Shown here: in pieces, positions 17,552-27,529 of the stretch
Numbering within the stretch: position 1 is the stretch's first letter
Layout of the letters: each line of letters starts with the position of its first letter
Source: RHLJ01 sp963974345
GTDB lineage: Bacteria > Bacteroidota > Rhodothermia > Balneolales > Balneolaceae
DNA: 64,000 nt
Direction of reading: 5' to 3'
Assembly (NCBI GenBank): GCA_963974345.1
Contig: CAXBBW010000019.1
Coordinates: forward strand, 8,934 to 72,933
The notes under the pieces: generated by a model
Seen by the model: only the letters and a program-made list of their open reading frames with translations
Told to the model about the DNA's origin: nothing
Database searches by the model: none
Program-made: the position numbers and the translations under genes

Positions 17552-17559
17552 TAGATTTG
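17552..17559 (+). promoter_or_regulatory. -7 box of the giant surface protein gene, no -33 box
   Basis: TAGATTTG is an exact TAnnTTTG match. Nineteen bases upstream, where TTG should be, the sequence reads CAT inside the second direct repeat. A promoter with a good -7 box, no -33 box and an operator over the -33 position is typical of activator-dependent transcription. The start would be near 17565, about 32 bases before the ATG. Confidence 0.5.
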
Positions 17560-17596
17560 AGTATCGAATCACTCAAAATCAAATCTAGCTGCTACC

Positions 17597-20500
17597 ATGA
17601 AAAAGCTCTGTTTTTCTTTTTCCATTTTCCTGCTTCTTGTAACATTTTCAATTACTGTTCAGGCACAAATTCCAACTTCTGGACTTCGCCTGCATCTTAA
17701 AGCAGATGCGGGGACATCAACTACAACACCCGGACAGAAAATTTCGCAATGGAGCGATCAAACTGGAAATGGATTTCATGCTATTGAAGCTAACCCAACC
17801 TGGCAGCCAATGTATGTGAATGATGGGGGAATTCCGGCAGTGAGATTTACACCAAGTGCTCCTACTTCTATGAACCTACCCAAGCCATCTGATATGGGGT
17901 TTTATCTTTCGGATTATGAGTTTTTTATAGTAACAAAAACATCATCATCAGCTACACAATTTCCTTTAGCAGGGGGTATTAATTTTCATGAGATCCAGTT
18001 AAGTGGAGGCGGTGCAAGGTATATTGCCCGGCTGAATAATTTAGTAGACAATACAGCTACAGTTGACGATGGCGCTTTTCATGTAATAAATGCCATAGGA
18101 ACCACTACAGAGGCTAAATTAGGTGTTGACGGAGCTTATGCTACTCTCAGTACAGATGCCACAACAAGTGTGGATGTAGCACTCCATTTGGGGACCCGCG
18201 CGGATGGTTTTTACCGCTTTGACGGAGATATCGCGGAAATTCTTGTTTATAATCGAAAATTAACCGCTACGGAAAGTATGCAGGTTTCGGAATATTTGCA
18301 GGCAAAGTATTCGACGTCTTTTACTGCTTATGCAGCGCCGGGTTCACCAGCAAGTAATGTCGGCTTTTCTTCCGTTACTCAAAATTCCATGAATATATCC
18401 TTATCAAAAGGAACCGGTTCACATCGAATTATAATAGCCCGGAGAGGTGGTGCAGTAACTGCTGTTCCATCTAATGGGGTGTTGTATAGTGGAAACGCAG
18501 CCTTTGGAAGTGGTCATGATTTCGGAAATGGTAACTATGCCGTTTATGTAGGAACTGAGGGGACTTCAACAGCTTTAGGCAATTTAGCTTTTAACTCTGA
18601 TTATCACTTTGCAGTATATGAGTACAACATTGTGGGAGGGTTTGCGGAGTATTTGTCAACATCAGCAACAGCGAGCCAGACAACTTCAGATCTTACCCCG
18701 GCCAGTAACCTTCAAATTATAGGGAGAACGGCCAACACTTTTAGCGGAAGTGTAACTGCGGGAAGCGGAACTCATCGATTAATTGTCGCACGTCAGGGTA
18801 GTGCTGTAAATCAGGGGCCAACCGATGGAGTAGATTATACAGGAAATACGGCGTTTGGAAGTGGTAACCAAATTGGAACAGGAAATTATGTGATTTATGC
18901 GGGAACTGATGGAACCAGCTATTCTATGAGTTCTCTCTCAAACAGTACGGTATACCATTTAGCGGTATTTGAGTATTTATATGTAGATGGGGTACCACTG
19001 TACAGAACTTCGAGCCCAACAACAGATTCTGATATCACTTTCCCGGCAACACCGGCAAGTAGTGTTCAGTTTTCGGGCACCGGACTAAATGAAATGACCG
19101 TTTCCTTCACTCCGGGAAATGGAAATAAGAGAATAGTGATCGCACGAGAAGCTGCAGCCGTTTCCGTACCGCCAACCAATGGGCAGAGCTATTCCGCAAG
19201 TTCTGTATTTGAAACTGGAAGCGATCTGGGATCAGGAAATTATGTGGTGTATGCTGGAACAGGAAGTTCTGTGAATTTATCAGGCCTTGATAACAGTACT
19301 ACCTACTATTTTGCGGTGTACGAATACAGTGAGCATGCTGGAGTTACTTCCTACTTAACAACCAGTCCGGCAGTGGGTTCCAATAGCACAACGGTAGTAC
19401 CCTTCCCAACAATTACAGAAGCTACCTTTGGAAAGGGAACCGCTACATCAAGAAAAATATCAGGGTTAATAAATCCAAACGGATACGAAACTTCCGTAGA
19501 AATTATCTATGGAACGGATACCGGAAATCTGAATAGCACTACTGCTTCCCATAGTGTAGGTAGTGGGATTGTAAATGTTGCTGACACGGTTGATGTAACC
19601 GGGCTTAACACCGGGCAAACTTATTACGCAAAAATAAGAGCAACGAATATTCGGGGATCGGTTGAGTCGGACATAATAACTTTAGTTCCTATGACTCTTA
19701 CTTCAATACAGGGTTGGTTCAGAGGGGATGTTGTTAAATTTCAAGCTCAAGGAAGTGCCGAAATAGATGAGTGGTTGGATCTGTCAGGCTCAGGGAATGA
19801 CCTTATCGATAAAGATTATTCTTCGGAAGTCGCACATCCTATACTACAGTCACCAACGGGTGTAAATGGGAACCCAGCTACCATTGTAGATGGTAATAAT
19901 TTTTTCAAGTTCAACCCTTCTTATTTAAATATCCTAAACACTGATCTTGAGCTATTTATCGTATTTAAGACATCAATCAATAGCAACGATAGGCAGGAAA
20001 TATTGAGACACAGTTTATGGGGTGGGATTATTGAACTTAATTCAAATTCGGGGGTTTACGCCAGCATGAGTGGTAGTTCTTATGCTACCAGTGGCTCAGT
20101 GGGTGATTATAGCGAGGGTAATGGGCATATTATACATTACAAAACTGCAAATAACCGGTTTCAACTTCGTGTAGACGATGGAGAGGTATCTTCATCGAGC
20201 GTAAATAACAGAATAATTCATGCAGGTCTGATTTCGTTAGGGGGGGTGCCATCCTCTGGAATATCTTTTGATGGTCAAATCGCTGAAATACTATTCTATA
20301 ATGCAGAATTGTCTGTCCAGCAGCGTCAGGAAATTGCTGAATACTTATCCGATCGATACGAAATCTCCATGTTTGTGCCCTCGGTTCCAGAGACTGCCGC
20401 CAGTAGTTTGAATTTCACTAATGTTGGAGCCACTAACTTAGATGTTAGCTTTACCAAGGGAGATGGCGAACGCAGGATCGTTGTTGCACGATTGAATGGA

Positions 20501-23500
20501 TCAACAAAAACAGTACCCACTGCTAATATTATTTACTCAGCAAATGCCAACTTTGGCAGCGGATCTAATTTGGGGAATGATAATTATGTAGTATATGATG
20601 GTACCGGAAATTCGGTTGCAGTTACTGGATTGGCAGCAAACTCGGAGTATACGATTGACGTTTATGAGTACAACATCATGGAGTTAGATCCACAGTACTT
20701 GTTAAGTTCTCCGAATTCAGCTTCTCAGAGTACTCAAACAGTACCACTGCCTTCTGCTAACTTATTTAATGCCGTTAATCTAAATGCTAATTCAGCTACC
20801 ATTCAGTCTCTGGTAAATCCAAACGGTTTTGCAACTACGGTTCAGGTCTTTTATGGGACAAGTTCTTCTACACTTAACTCTTCTACAACACCACAAAATA
20901 TTGGAGACCAGTCAGCAACTCAGACTGTTAATACGTCCCTGAGTGGGCTAACATCAGGTGTGCTGTATTATTATAAGGTTTCAGCTACTAATGTTGCCGG
21001 AACGGTTAGCACTGATACAGGCTCATTCGTTTTTGAAAGTGATATAAGTTTGCCTTCATTACAATTTTGGGTGGCTGGTGATGGGGCAACATACACAGCA
21101 AACTCCGGCGACCCAGTAAGCAGTTGGGGAAACCAAGCAGGAAAAGCTATAAAAGCCTATCAGGATTTAGCCCAATATAGCCCAAGCCGTATTACTGATA
21201 GTGGCCTCTCTTTCTTAAGATTTGATGGAAATACCGGAGTCAAATTTTTAGAAATGGGGTTTGCTGATTCATTAGGATTATTGAACAGCGACTATGAAAT
21301 ATTTATGGTAGCCCGAAGTTCGAGTTCAAATATAGGATTTCTGATGGGTGGTGCTGTTGGGAATTTCGAAATTCATACTCGTCCCGGTGGTGGAGTCGGT
21401 ACCCGGTTTATTCCAAAATCAGGTTTGTATGTAGATAATCCTGTGAATTCTACCGATGGGGATTTTCACATTTTTAATGCAAAAACCACATCAACACAAG
21501 CGATGTTGAGAATTGATGGAAATAGCACATTTGTGAATCAAGATGCGCGCTCAGGTGTTGTAAGTGAATTGCTTATGGGAGCTCGCAGAGATGGAACCCC
21601 TGCTTACAATTTTGATGGGGATATTGCGGAGGTGCTTATTTATAACTCTGCCCTAACCGATATTCAGCGAAAAGAAATTGAGCATTACTTAGCTGGAAAA
21701 TATAGTGTTGAGTTGCCCTATTATTTTGTAAACAGTACTTCAGATATAGACACCGGTTCTGGGCAATCGGGAACCTTACGATATGTATTAAACGCGATTA
21801 ACTCAGCCGCTCCCGATTCATCAGTGATAGTTGATATGAGTACGATCACAGGCACCATCACCCTAACAAGCGATCTTCCACCGATCAATTATAACACCAC
21901 TATTAATGGGCCTGGAAAGGAAAACCTGACGATTAGCGGTAACAATTTATATCGACCATTTTTTATTGGTGCAGGGATTGCACCATTTACCGGAACAGAA
22001 CCGGCAGCTCCAAGCATTACACTTTCAAACTTTACGATTATTAATGGGCTTGGTAAAGGCGGGAATGGTGGGGTAGGCGGCGGCGGCGGCGGCGCGGGTA
22101 TGGGTGGAGCAATTTTTATAAATGCCGGCTTTGTTGAAATCGTCGGGGTTGCTTTTAACAACAATCAGGCCATCGGCGGAGTGGGAGATAATGGAAACAG
22201 TGGGGGGATAGGTGGTGCATTTGGAATAGGAGGTTCTGGTGGACTGCTTGGTACGGAAGCCAACGGTGGCGCCGTAAATGGATATCCCGGAGGTTTTGGC
22301 GCTGGAGGTGGATCGGTTTATAGTGGTGTTATACCTGGCGGTAATGGTGGTTTCGGTGGCGGCGGCGGCGGCGGTGGCTACGCAAGATCAGGTGGGGCAG
22401 GCGGATTTGGTGCGGGTTACGGTATAGGTCACTTCGGAGGCGGAGGAGGTGGAGGTGGTTTTGGCGGTGCCATTTTCAATCGCAACGGTGATCTTTTAAT
22501 ACGTGACTCGGAGTTTAACGGAAACACAGCTACAGGAGGGTCGGGCACAGTTGCAGGAACGAGTTATGGAGGAGCCATTTTTAACTACAATGGTAAAATC
22601 CTGAGCCCCAATAATTCTTTTGGCACAAACAACGCTGTCAATGAGGGCAATTTTTACAATTTAAACCAGGCGGGATCGAATTTAGAGATCATTACTTTGC
22701 TCCCTCCAACGAATGTTATGAGTTCTACAGCGACCATAAATGCAACTATTAATACACTGGGTAGAGCAGGCACTTACGTGATTAAATATGGTAATAATAG
22801 CAGTAATCTTACAGAAACTACGTCTGCTACCAATTACACTGGCGAGCCTGAAACTTTATCACTGAGCGTTGCTTTATCAGAACTAACCTTGAGTGAAATG
22901 CTCTACTACCAAGTTGCGATAACAGATGAATATGGTACCATTGAATCCACAATATCAAATATAGTGTTCGATACCTCAATACCATCAGATAGTTTGCAAC
23001 TATGGGTTTCAGCAGACCGGGGGCTTGAACTATCAGAAACCAAATTGGCAACATGGTATGATGCTTCAGGTAGTTCAAATACTCTAACTCAATCTGCTTC
23101 TGCAAACCGGCCAACACTGGTGGATAGTGTGATAAACGACAAACCAGTTATTCGTTTTAATGGAAGTACCTCTTTCTTGACTTTACCCTCTGCAGATGAT
23201 CTGGGAATCCAGAATTCAGACTATGAGTTGTTCATCATAGCAAAGTCATCAAGCAGTGAGCTTCAGTTTTTATATAGCGGGGCAGGAGAAACTTATGAAT
23301 TTCACTTAAACGGTGGAGTTGGTGCAAGGCTTATTCCAACATCTGGAATATACATTGATGCAGGTTCATCGTCAGAATATGCCAATGGTCAGGCTTATAT
23401 CTTTAACTCTCATACCAGTTCGGCTAGTGGTGGCTTAAGGATTAATGATGAGCTGAAGAATTTCGTAGGAAGCAACACTCAAAGTCCTTCAGATGAGGCT

Positions 23501-26500
23501 ATTAATTTAGGAAGAAGGTACGATGGCACCTATCATTTTAATGGTGATATCGCCGAAATCATCATTTACAATAAGACGTTGTCATCTTCTGATCGCGAAA
23601 CCGTAGTAGATTATCTGGCTAATAAATACGAAATAGAAAAAGTGGTGATTACCGAGCCTACCGCGGCCGCTTCTCAGCCTGTATTGTCACAAGTAAGTAT
23701 AAACTCGCTTGGCTTTAGCATTACAAAAGGTAACGGAGCTAAACGCATTGTGGTTGCTAAACAAGGTTCTGCTGTAGATGCCTCCCCCGCAAACGATCAA
23801 ACCTACACAGCTAATGCCGCATACGGCTCTGGCACTGAGCTTGGCACCGGGAACTTTGTGGTTTATAACGGAAGTGATTCCACATTTACTGTAACCGGGT
23901 TGTCAGCCGGAGTTGAATATTACTTCTCGGTATTCGAATACAACGGGACGGCAGAAGCTAAGTATCTTACGAGCTCAGTTTTAACGTTTTCAAAACGAAC
24001 CCTGTCTGATATACCCGAAGGTCTGCCGGGTTCTGCCATAACTTTTGGGGGAAGTGACGAAGATATTATGGTTCCTCACACTCCGGAGTTTAACTCTGCA
24101 GCGGTAACTATGGAGATATGGTTTAAGTCCGATGATTCAGGTACGGATTATGATTTTCTGACCAGTAAGGCGAGCGAAGAACTGGAAATTCATCTTGGCG
24201 CCTCGGGAGTTGCTAATACCATCCGTTTTATTCCGGCTTCGCAGGTTTACATTGATTCCCCGGTTGGGGCGTTTACAGCCGGAGAATGGACTCACTTGGC
24301 TGTTGTGTATGATCCATCTCAGGCATTGGCCAAAATGTATATAAATGGAGAGGAAGTACAGATTACAAACAATGGAACGAATCCATTGACTACACCGCGT
24401 AACCAAACAACAAACCCTTTTTATATGGGTTCGAGAGCAGGATCAGCTTTACATTATAATGGAAGTATGGATGAAGTCCGGATTTGGAAGGTGGCAAGAA
24501 CGGGCGATGAGATTCGTGAATTCATGCATCGTTCGATACAGTCGGACTATCAGAATATGATTGCTTACTGGCAGTTCAATGAAGGTTCAGGAACAAGCCT
24601 TGCCGATAATATTTCCGGATTAGACGGAACCCTTCAGGGTTTTGAGTTTAATGCATCAAATGGCTGGGAGGATTCCGAAGTCGCTTTTGGTTCTGGAAGT
24701 TTTACCTCTGTTGGCGAGGTAACTACCGGAACCCAGGCACTTAGTTCGTTAAGCTTTGCCCTTACTGAGGACTTTGATAATGCAGTGATTCTGACTTCAG
24801 ACTATGTTAATGCTATTCCGAATGATGTTCCTGAGATTGAACTTGTCTTAGAAGATTCTTACTGGATCGTAAAAGCCTATGGGGGTGCAGGTGATTTTGA
24901 AGCCACGCTGACCTTTACAGTACCCACATCAATGATATCAAAAGGGTCTGCTGAAAATTCACAATTTAAATTGTATCGAAGACCCTCAAATGGGGCAGGA
25001 AGCTGGACAGTTGTAAAACAGGAAGCATCTGCCTTTACCTCTAATACCGTGAGTTTCACAGGTGTTTCTGAACTAGGGCAGTTTACAGTTGGCCGAGAAA
25101 TCAATATAGAGTATGCGCAAAGTGCGGGAAGTGCTATTAAATTTGATGGGGTAAATGACTATATAAGCGTTTCTGATAATGACCTATTTGATGTGACAAA
25201 GTACACCTTAGAACTATGGTTTAAATGGAATGAGGGCGCAAATAATGTAGAGTTTATAACAGGTAAGAATCTACAGGAATTTGAAATTCATACGATTGGC
25301 ACAGCCAATTCCATTCGGTTCATTCCAACTCCTAATGTTTATATAGATTCCCCAGATAACGCTTTTGTTTCTAATACTTGGACTCACTTGACAGTGCTCT
25401 ATGACCCTTCTCAATCATTAGCAAAAATGTACGTTAACGGGATTGAAGTAACCGTATCTATTACTGGGAATTTATCCACTGCTATAGTACACAGTTCAAA
25501 CCCTTTTGTTTTTGGTACAAGATCTGGTGGTGGTACATATTATTTTAATGGAGAATTAGACGAAATTCGACTTTGGAAAGCTGTTCGAACTCAAGCTGAA
25601 ATTCAACAAGATATGAATGGAACTACGCCAAATGGTTACAATCCAGACTTAGTTGCATATTGGCAGTTTAATGAAGGAACTGGGACAACCACGGTTGAGC
25701 AAACAAACCATTTAACTGGAACGCTAAATAGCTTTGACTTCAATGAGAACTCTGGATGGACAGTCTCAACCGCTCCCATCGAAAATAGAGAAATTGCAAG
25801 TACTACTCTTACAGGAACAGAAGGTTGGCGATTACTTGCCAGCCCGATACAAGACTCCACACTTTCACCATTGTTAAGAAACCTCTGGACTCAAGGCTTT
25901 ACAGGTGCCAAAGTAACTTCAGGAAACCCTAATGTGTTCACATGGTCCACAGCCAATGCTACTAGTGATAATACCAATTGGTCGCCATTGACTAATATTG
26001 CTAATTCCCCACAACCGGGTTCTGGCTTATTGGTCTATGTATTCAGTGATGACAACTATACCGAAGAGGGCAATGCAGGCTTTCCAAAAACGCTACAAGT
26101 TGAAGGGCTAGAACCTGACGGCGACCAAACACTAACTTCGCTTTTAAATACAAACAAAAATGGTTTCACCCTACTTGGCAATCCTTTTAAAAAAGATATA
26201 GACTGGGATTTGGTTACCAAAGATAGTCTTTCAGAAGTGGTGTATGTATACGACAACAATTCATCTGGATGGAAAAGTTGGAATGGGTTTTTAGGAGAAT
26301 TGACAGATGGAAAAGTGGGAGCTTTCAACGGCTTCTTTGTACAAACTATTGGATCCGATCCGAGCCTTGTAATTCCAACTAATGCTAAAGAAGATTCTGC
26401 AAAACAGTTTTTGGGTAAAGAAATGGCTGAAGCAGATCCTTTCTTTTTTTCGCTAGAACTGCAAAGTGACTCTGGACTTTCCAACAACGCATGGTTCCAA

Positions 26501-27199
26501 TTTTCCGAGTCTGGCTCTGAAAAACTGGATGCTTTTGATGCACATCAATTGGTTCCGCTAAGTTCTTCTTACGTGCTACTTGGCTCCCAAATTGGTGACG
26601 GAACTTCCCTAGCCATCAATAACTTGCCCAAGGCACAAGGCAAATATGAATTCCCCCTTGTACTAAGCACTACCGAATCTGGTAAACATCAGATTTCAGT
26701 TAATCAAATATCACTCCCTGAAGGCTGGGAAATCAAGCTAATTGACAAACAAACCGGCTTAGTTTCAAATTTGGAAGAACCATATATATTTACAATGAAG
26801 GCTACCATTCCTAAAGCAAAACTTTCGGTGTTAACGGCTCCTACTGTTCAAGTAATGGCAAAGGCTAAATCAAATTCCCGATTTATGTTAACAGTTTCGA
26901 GCACTGGATTTGAGGAGATATCATCTCTTCCCGAAACCATTGAGCTTCAGCAAAACTACCCAAACCCGTTTAACCCAAGCTCTTTTATCCAGTTTGGAGT
27001 ACCTAAAACAAGCAAAGTGAACCTTGATGTGTTTGATCTTCTCGGAAGAAAAGTAGCCACGCTGATAAATGGTGAGTCCAAAACAGCAGGTAGGTATAGC
27101 GTTCAGTTCGATGGAAGAAATATGGCATCAGGCCTGTATATCTATAGACTTCAGGTAGGCAATACCATCCTGACAAAGAAAATGACATTAATTAAATAA
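17597..27199 (+). CDS. giant T9SS surface protein with LamG-like and FN3-like repeats
   Basis: A 3200-residue secreted protein. The signal peptide is residues 1-24 (ending VQAQ). Six LamG/concanavalin-like domains lie near 27-238, 700-905, 1150-1375, 1795-2015, 2145-2350 and 2510-2715; each ends in a pattern such as FDGDIAEILVYN or NGELDEIRLWK. They alternate with FN3-like modules of about 100 residues (for example ASNVGFSS, GSHRIIIARRGG, YHFAVYEYN). From about 1378 to 1700 there is a beta-helix-like section with a Gly-rich stretch (1485-1630) made of GG runs around GGAIF motifs. A module near 2720-3110 is shared with the protein ending at 2731. The tail is a type A T9SS sorting domain (QQNYPNPFNPSSFIQFGVP to KKMTLIK). 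LamG folds often bind glycans, so carbohydrate binding or adhesion is a fair inference; no catalytic domain is recognisable. It is probably controlled by the upstream hybrid regulator. Confidence 0.88.
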   Translation: MKKLCFSFSIFLLLVTFSITVQAQIPTSGLRLHLKADAGTSTTTPGQKISQWSDQTGNGFHAIEANPTWQPMYVNDGGIPAVRFTPSAPTSMNLPKPSDMGFYLSDYEFFIVTKTSSSATQFPLAGGINFHEIQLSGGGARYIARLNNLVDNTATVDDGAFHVINAIGTTTEAKLGVDGAYATLSTDATTSVDVALHLGTRADGFYRFDGDIAEILVYNRKLTATESMQVSEYLQAKYSTSFTAYAAPGSPASNVGFSSVTQNSMNISLSKGTGSHRIIIARRGGAVTAVPSNGVLYSGNAAFGSGHDFGNGNYAVYVGTEGTSTALGNLAFNSDYHFAVYEYNIVGGFAEYLSTSATASQTTSDLTPASNLQIIGRTANTFSGSVTAGSGTHRLIVARQGSAVNQGPTDGVDYTGNTAFGSGNQIGTGNYVIYAGTDGTSYSMSSLSNSTVYHLAVFEYLYVDGVPLYRTSSPTTDSDITFPATPASSVQFSGTGLNEMTVSFTPGNGNKRIVIAREAAAVSVPPTNGQSYSASSVFETGSDLGSGNYVVYAGTGSSVNLSGLDNSTTYYFAVYEYSEHAGVTSYLTTSPAVGSNSTTVVPFPTITEATFGKGTATSRKISGLINPNGYETSVEIIYGTDTGNLNSTTASHSVGSGIVNVADTVDVTGLNTGQTYYAKIRATNIRGSVESDIITLVPMTLTSIQGWFRGDVVKFQAQGSAEIDEWLDLSGSGNDLIDKDYSSEVAHPILQSPTGVNGNPATIVDGNNFFKFNPSYLNILNTDLELFIVFKTSINSNDRQEILRHSLWGGIIELNSNSGVYASMSGSSYATSGSVGDYSEGNGHIIHYKTANNRFQLRVDDGEVSSSSVNNRIIHAGLISLGGVPSSGISFDGQIAEILFYNAELSVQQRQEIAEYLSDRYEISMFVPSVPETAASSLNFTNVGATNLDVSFTKGDGERRIVVARLNGSTKTVPTANIIYSANANFGSGSNLGNDNYVVYDGTGNSVAVTGLAANSEYTIDVYEYNIMELDPQYLLSSPNSASQSTQTVPLPSANLFNAVNLNANSATIQSLVNPNGFATTVQVFYGTSSSTLNSSTTPQNIGDQSATQTVNTSLSGLTSGVLYYYKVSATNVAGTVSTDTGSFVFESDISLPSLQFWVAGDGATYTANSGDPVSSWGNQAGKAIKAYQDLAQYSPSRITDSGLSFLRFDGNTGVKFLEMGFADSLGLLNSDYEIFMVARSSSSNIGFLMGGAVGNFEIHTRPGGGVGTRFIPKSGLYVDNPVNSTDGDFHIFNAKTTSTQAMLRIDGNSTFVNQDARSGVVSELLMGARRDGTPAYNFDGDIAEVLIYNSALTDIQRKEIEHYLAGKYSVELPYYFVNSTSDIDTGSGQSGTLRYVLNAINSAAPDSSVIVDMSTITGTITLTSDLPPINYNTTINGPGKENLTISGNNLYRPFFIGAGIAPFTGTEPAAPSITLSNFTIINGLGKGGNGGVGGGGGGAGMGGAIFINAGFVEIVGVAFNNNQAIGGVGDNGNSGGIGGAFGIGGSGGLLGTEANGGAVNGYPGGFGAGGGSVYSGVIPGGNGGFGGGGGGGGYARSGGAGGFGAGYGIGHFGGGGGGGGFGGAIFNRNGDLLIRDSEFNGNTATGGSGTVAGTSYGGAIFNYNGKILSPNNSFGTNNAVNEGNFYNLNQAGSNLEIITLLPPTNVMSSTATINATINTLGRAGTYVIKYGNNSSNLTETTSATNYTGEPETLSLSVALSELTLSEMLYYQVAITDEYGTIESTISNIVFDTSIPSDSLQLWVSADRGLELSETKLATWYDASGSSNTLTQSASANRPTLVDSVINDKPVIRFNGSTSFLTLPSADDLGIQNSDYELFIIAKSSSSELQFLYSGAGETYEFHLNGGVGARLIPTSGIYIDAGSSSEYANGQAYIFNSHTSSASGGLRINDELKNFVGSNTQSPSDEAINLGRRYDGTYHFNGDIAEIIIYNKTLSSSDRETVVDYLANKYEIEKVVITEPTAAASQPVLSQVSINSLGFSITKGNGAKRIVVAKQGSAVDASPANDQTYTANAAYGSGTELGTGNFVVYNGSDSTFTVTGLSAGVEYYFSVFEYNGTAEAKYLTSSVLTFSKRTLSDIPEGLPGSAITFGGSDEDIMVPHTPEFNSAAVTMEIWFKSDDSGTDYDFLTSKASEELEIHLGASGVANTIRFIPASQVYIDSPVGAFTAGEWTHLAVVYDPSQALAKMYINGEEVQITNNGTNPLTTPRNQTTNPFYMGSRAGSALHYNGSMDEVRIWKVARTGDEIREFMHRSIQSDYQNMIAYWQFNEGSGTSLADNISGLDGTLQGFEFNASNGWEDSEVAFGSGSFTSVGEVTTGTQALSSLSFALTEDFDNAVILTSDYVNAIPNDVPEIELVLEDSYWIVKAYGGAGDFEATLTFTVPTSMISKGSAENSQFKLYRRPSNGAGSWTVVKQEASAFTSNTVSFTGVSELGQFTVGREINIEYAQSAGSAIKFDGVNDYISVSDNDLFDVTKYTLELWFKWNEGANNVEFITGKNLQEFEIHTIGTANSIRFIPTPNVYIDSPDNAFVSNTWTHLTVLYDPSQSLAKMYVNGIEVTVSITGNLSTAIVHSSNPFVFGTRSGGGTYYFNGELDEIRLWKAVRTQAEIQQDMNGTTPNGYNPDLVAYWQFNEGTGTTTVEQTNHLTGTLNSFDFNENSGWTVSTAPIENREIASTTLTGTEGWRLLASPIQDSTLSPLLRNLWTQGFTGAKVTSGNPNVFTWSTANATSDNTNWSPLTNIANSPQPGSGLLVYVFSDDNYTEEGNAGFPKTLQVEGLEPDGDQTLTSLLNTNKNGFTLLGNPFKKDIDWDLVTKDSLSEVVYVYDNNSSGWKSWNGFLGELTDGKVGAFNGFFVQTIGSDPSLVIPTNAKEDSAKQFLGKEMAEADPFFFSLELQSDSGLSNNAWFQFSESGSEKLDAFDAHQLVPLSSSYVLLGSQIGDGTSLAINNLPKAQGKYEFPLVLSTTESGKHQISVNQISLPEGWEIKLIDKQTGLVSNLEEPYIFTMKATIPKAKLSVLTAPTVQVMAKAKSNSRFMLTVSSTGFEEISSLPETIELQQNYPNPFNPSSFIQFGVPKTSKVNLDVFDLLGRKVATLINGESKTAGRYSVQFDGRNMASGLYIYRLQVGNTILTKKMTLIK

Positions 27200-27290
27200 C
27201 AAAAACTCCCCGTCACCCAGCAAAAGTGAAGCTAGCGCAACGCATATGCGGGGTCTCCTAAATTAGGTACGAAACCTTATTTAAGGAGAT

Positions 27291-27307
27291 CGCGGATCAA
27301 GTCCGCG
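27291..27307. repeat. REP-like palindrome between giant protein and microprotein
   Basis: CGCGGA (27291-27296) pairs with TCCGCG (27302-27307) around TCAAG. It lies inside a wider imperfect inverted repeat in which GTCTCCTAAAT near 27252 pairs with ATTTAAGGAGATC near 27279. It occupies the same relative place as the hairpin at 2751-2825 in the first surface-protein pair. Confidence 0.4.
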
Positions 27308-27337
27308 AAGACTCGATAAAAAATAAAATTCAACCAA

Positions 27338-27529
27338 ATGAAAACAACGTTTCTAATCCTTCTTACAATTTCGGTAATACTAATCACCACAAGTTTAGTT
27401 CTTGCCCAACCCGGACTTCCATCTGCTCCTTCCCAAGCACCGATTGATGGTGGTCTTTCTTTACTTGCAGCTGCTGGCGGAGCGTATGCAATTAAGAAGT
27501 TGCGAGGCAGAAAAAGTGACAGTAGATAG
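27338..27529 (+). CDS. PID-CTERM-like sorting-signal microprotein (copy 2)
   Basis: A 63-residue paralogue of the protein at 2842-3042. Residues 1-24 form a signal peptide ending VLAQ. The short linker PGLPSAPSQA differs from copy 1 at one position. The tail PIDGGLSLLAAAGGAYAI followed by KKLRGRK is the same type of sorting signal. The signal-peptide core and the last residues diverge more than the linker and tail, so selection seems to act on the processed region. It begins 138 bp after the giant surface protein, on the same strand. Function is unknown. The conserved pairing suggests a role in anchoring, secretion or maturation of the large partner, but this is inference. No sortase-like enzyme is encoded in the window. 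Confidence 0.75.
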   Translation: MKTTFLILLTISVILITTSLVLAQPGLPSAPSQAPIDGGLSLLAAAGGAYAIKKLRGRKSDSR

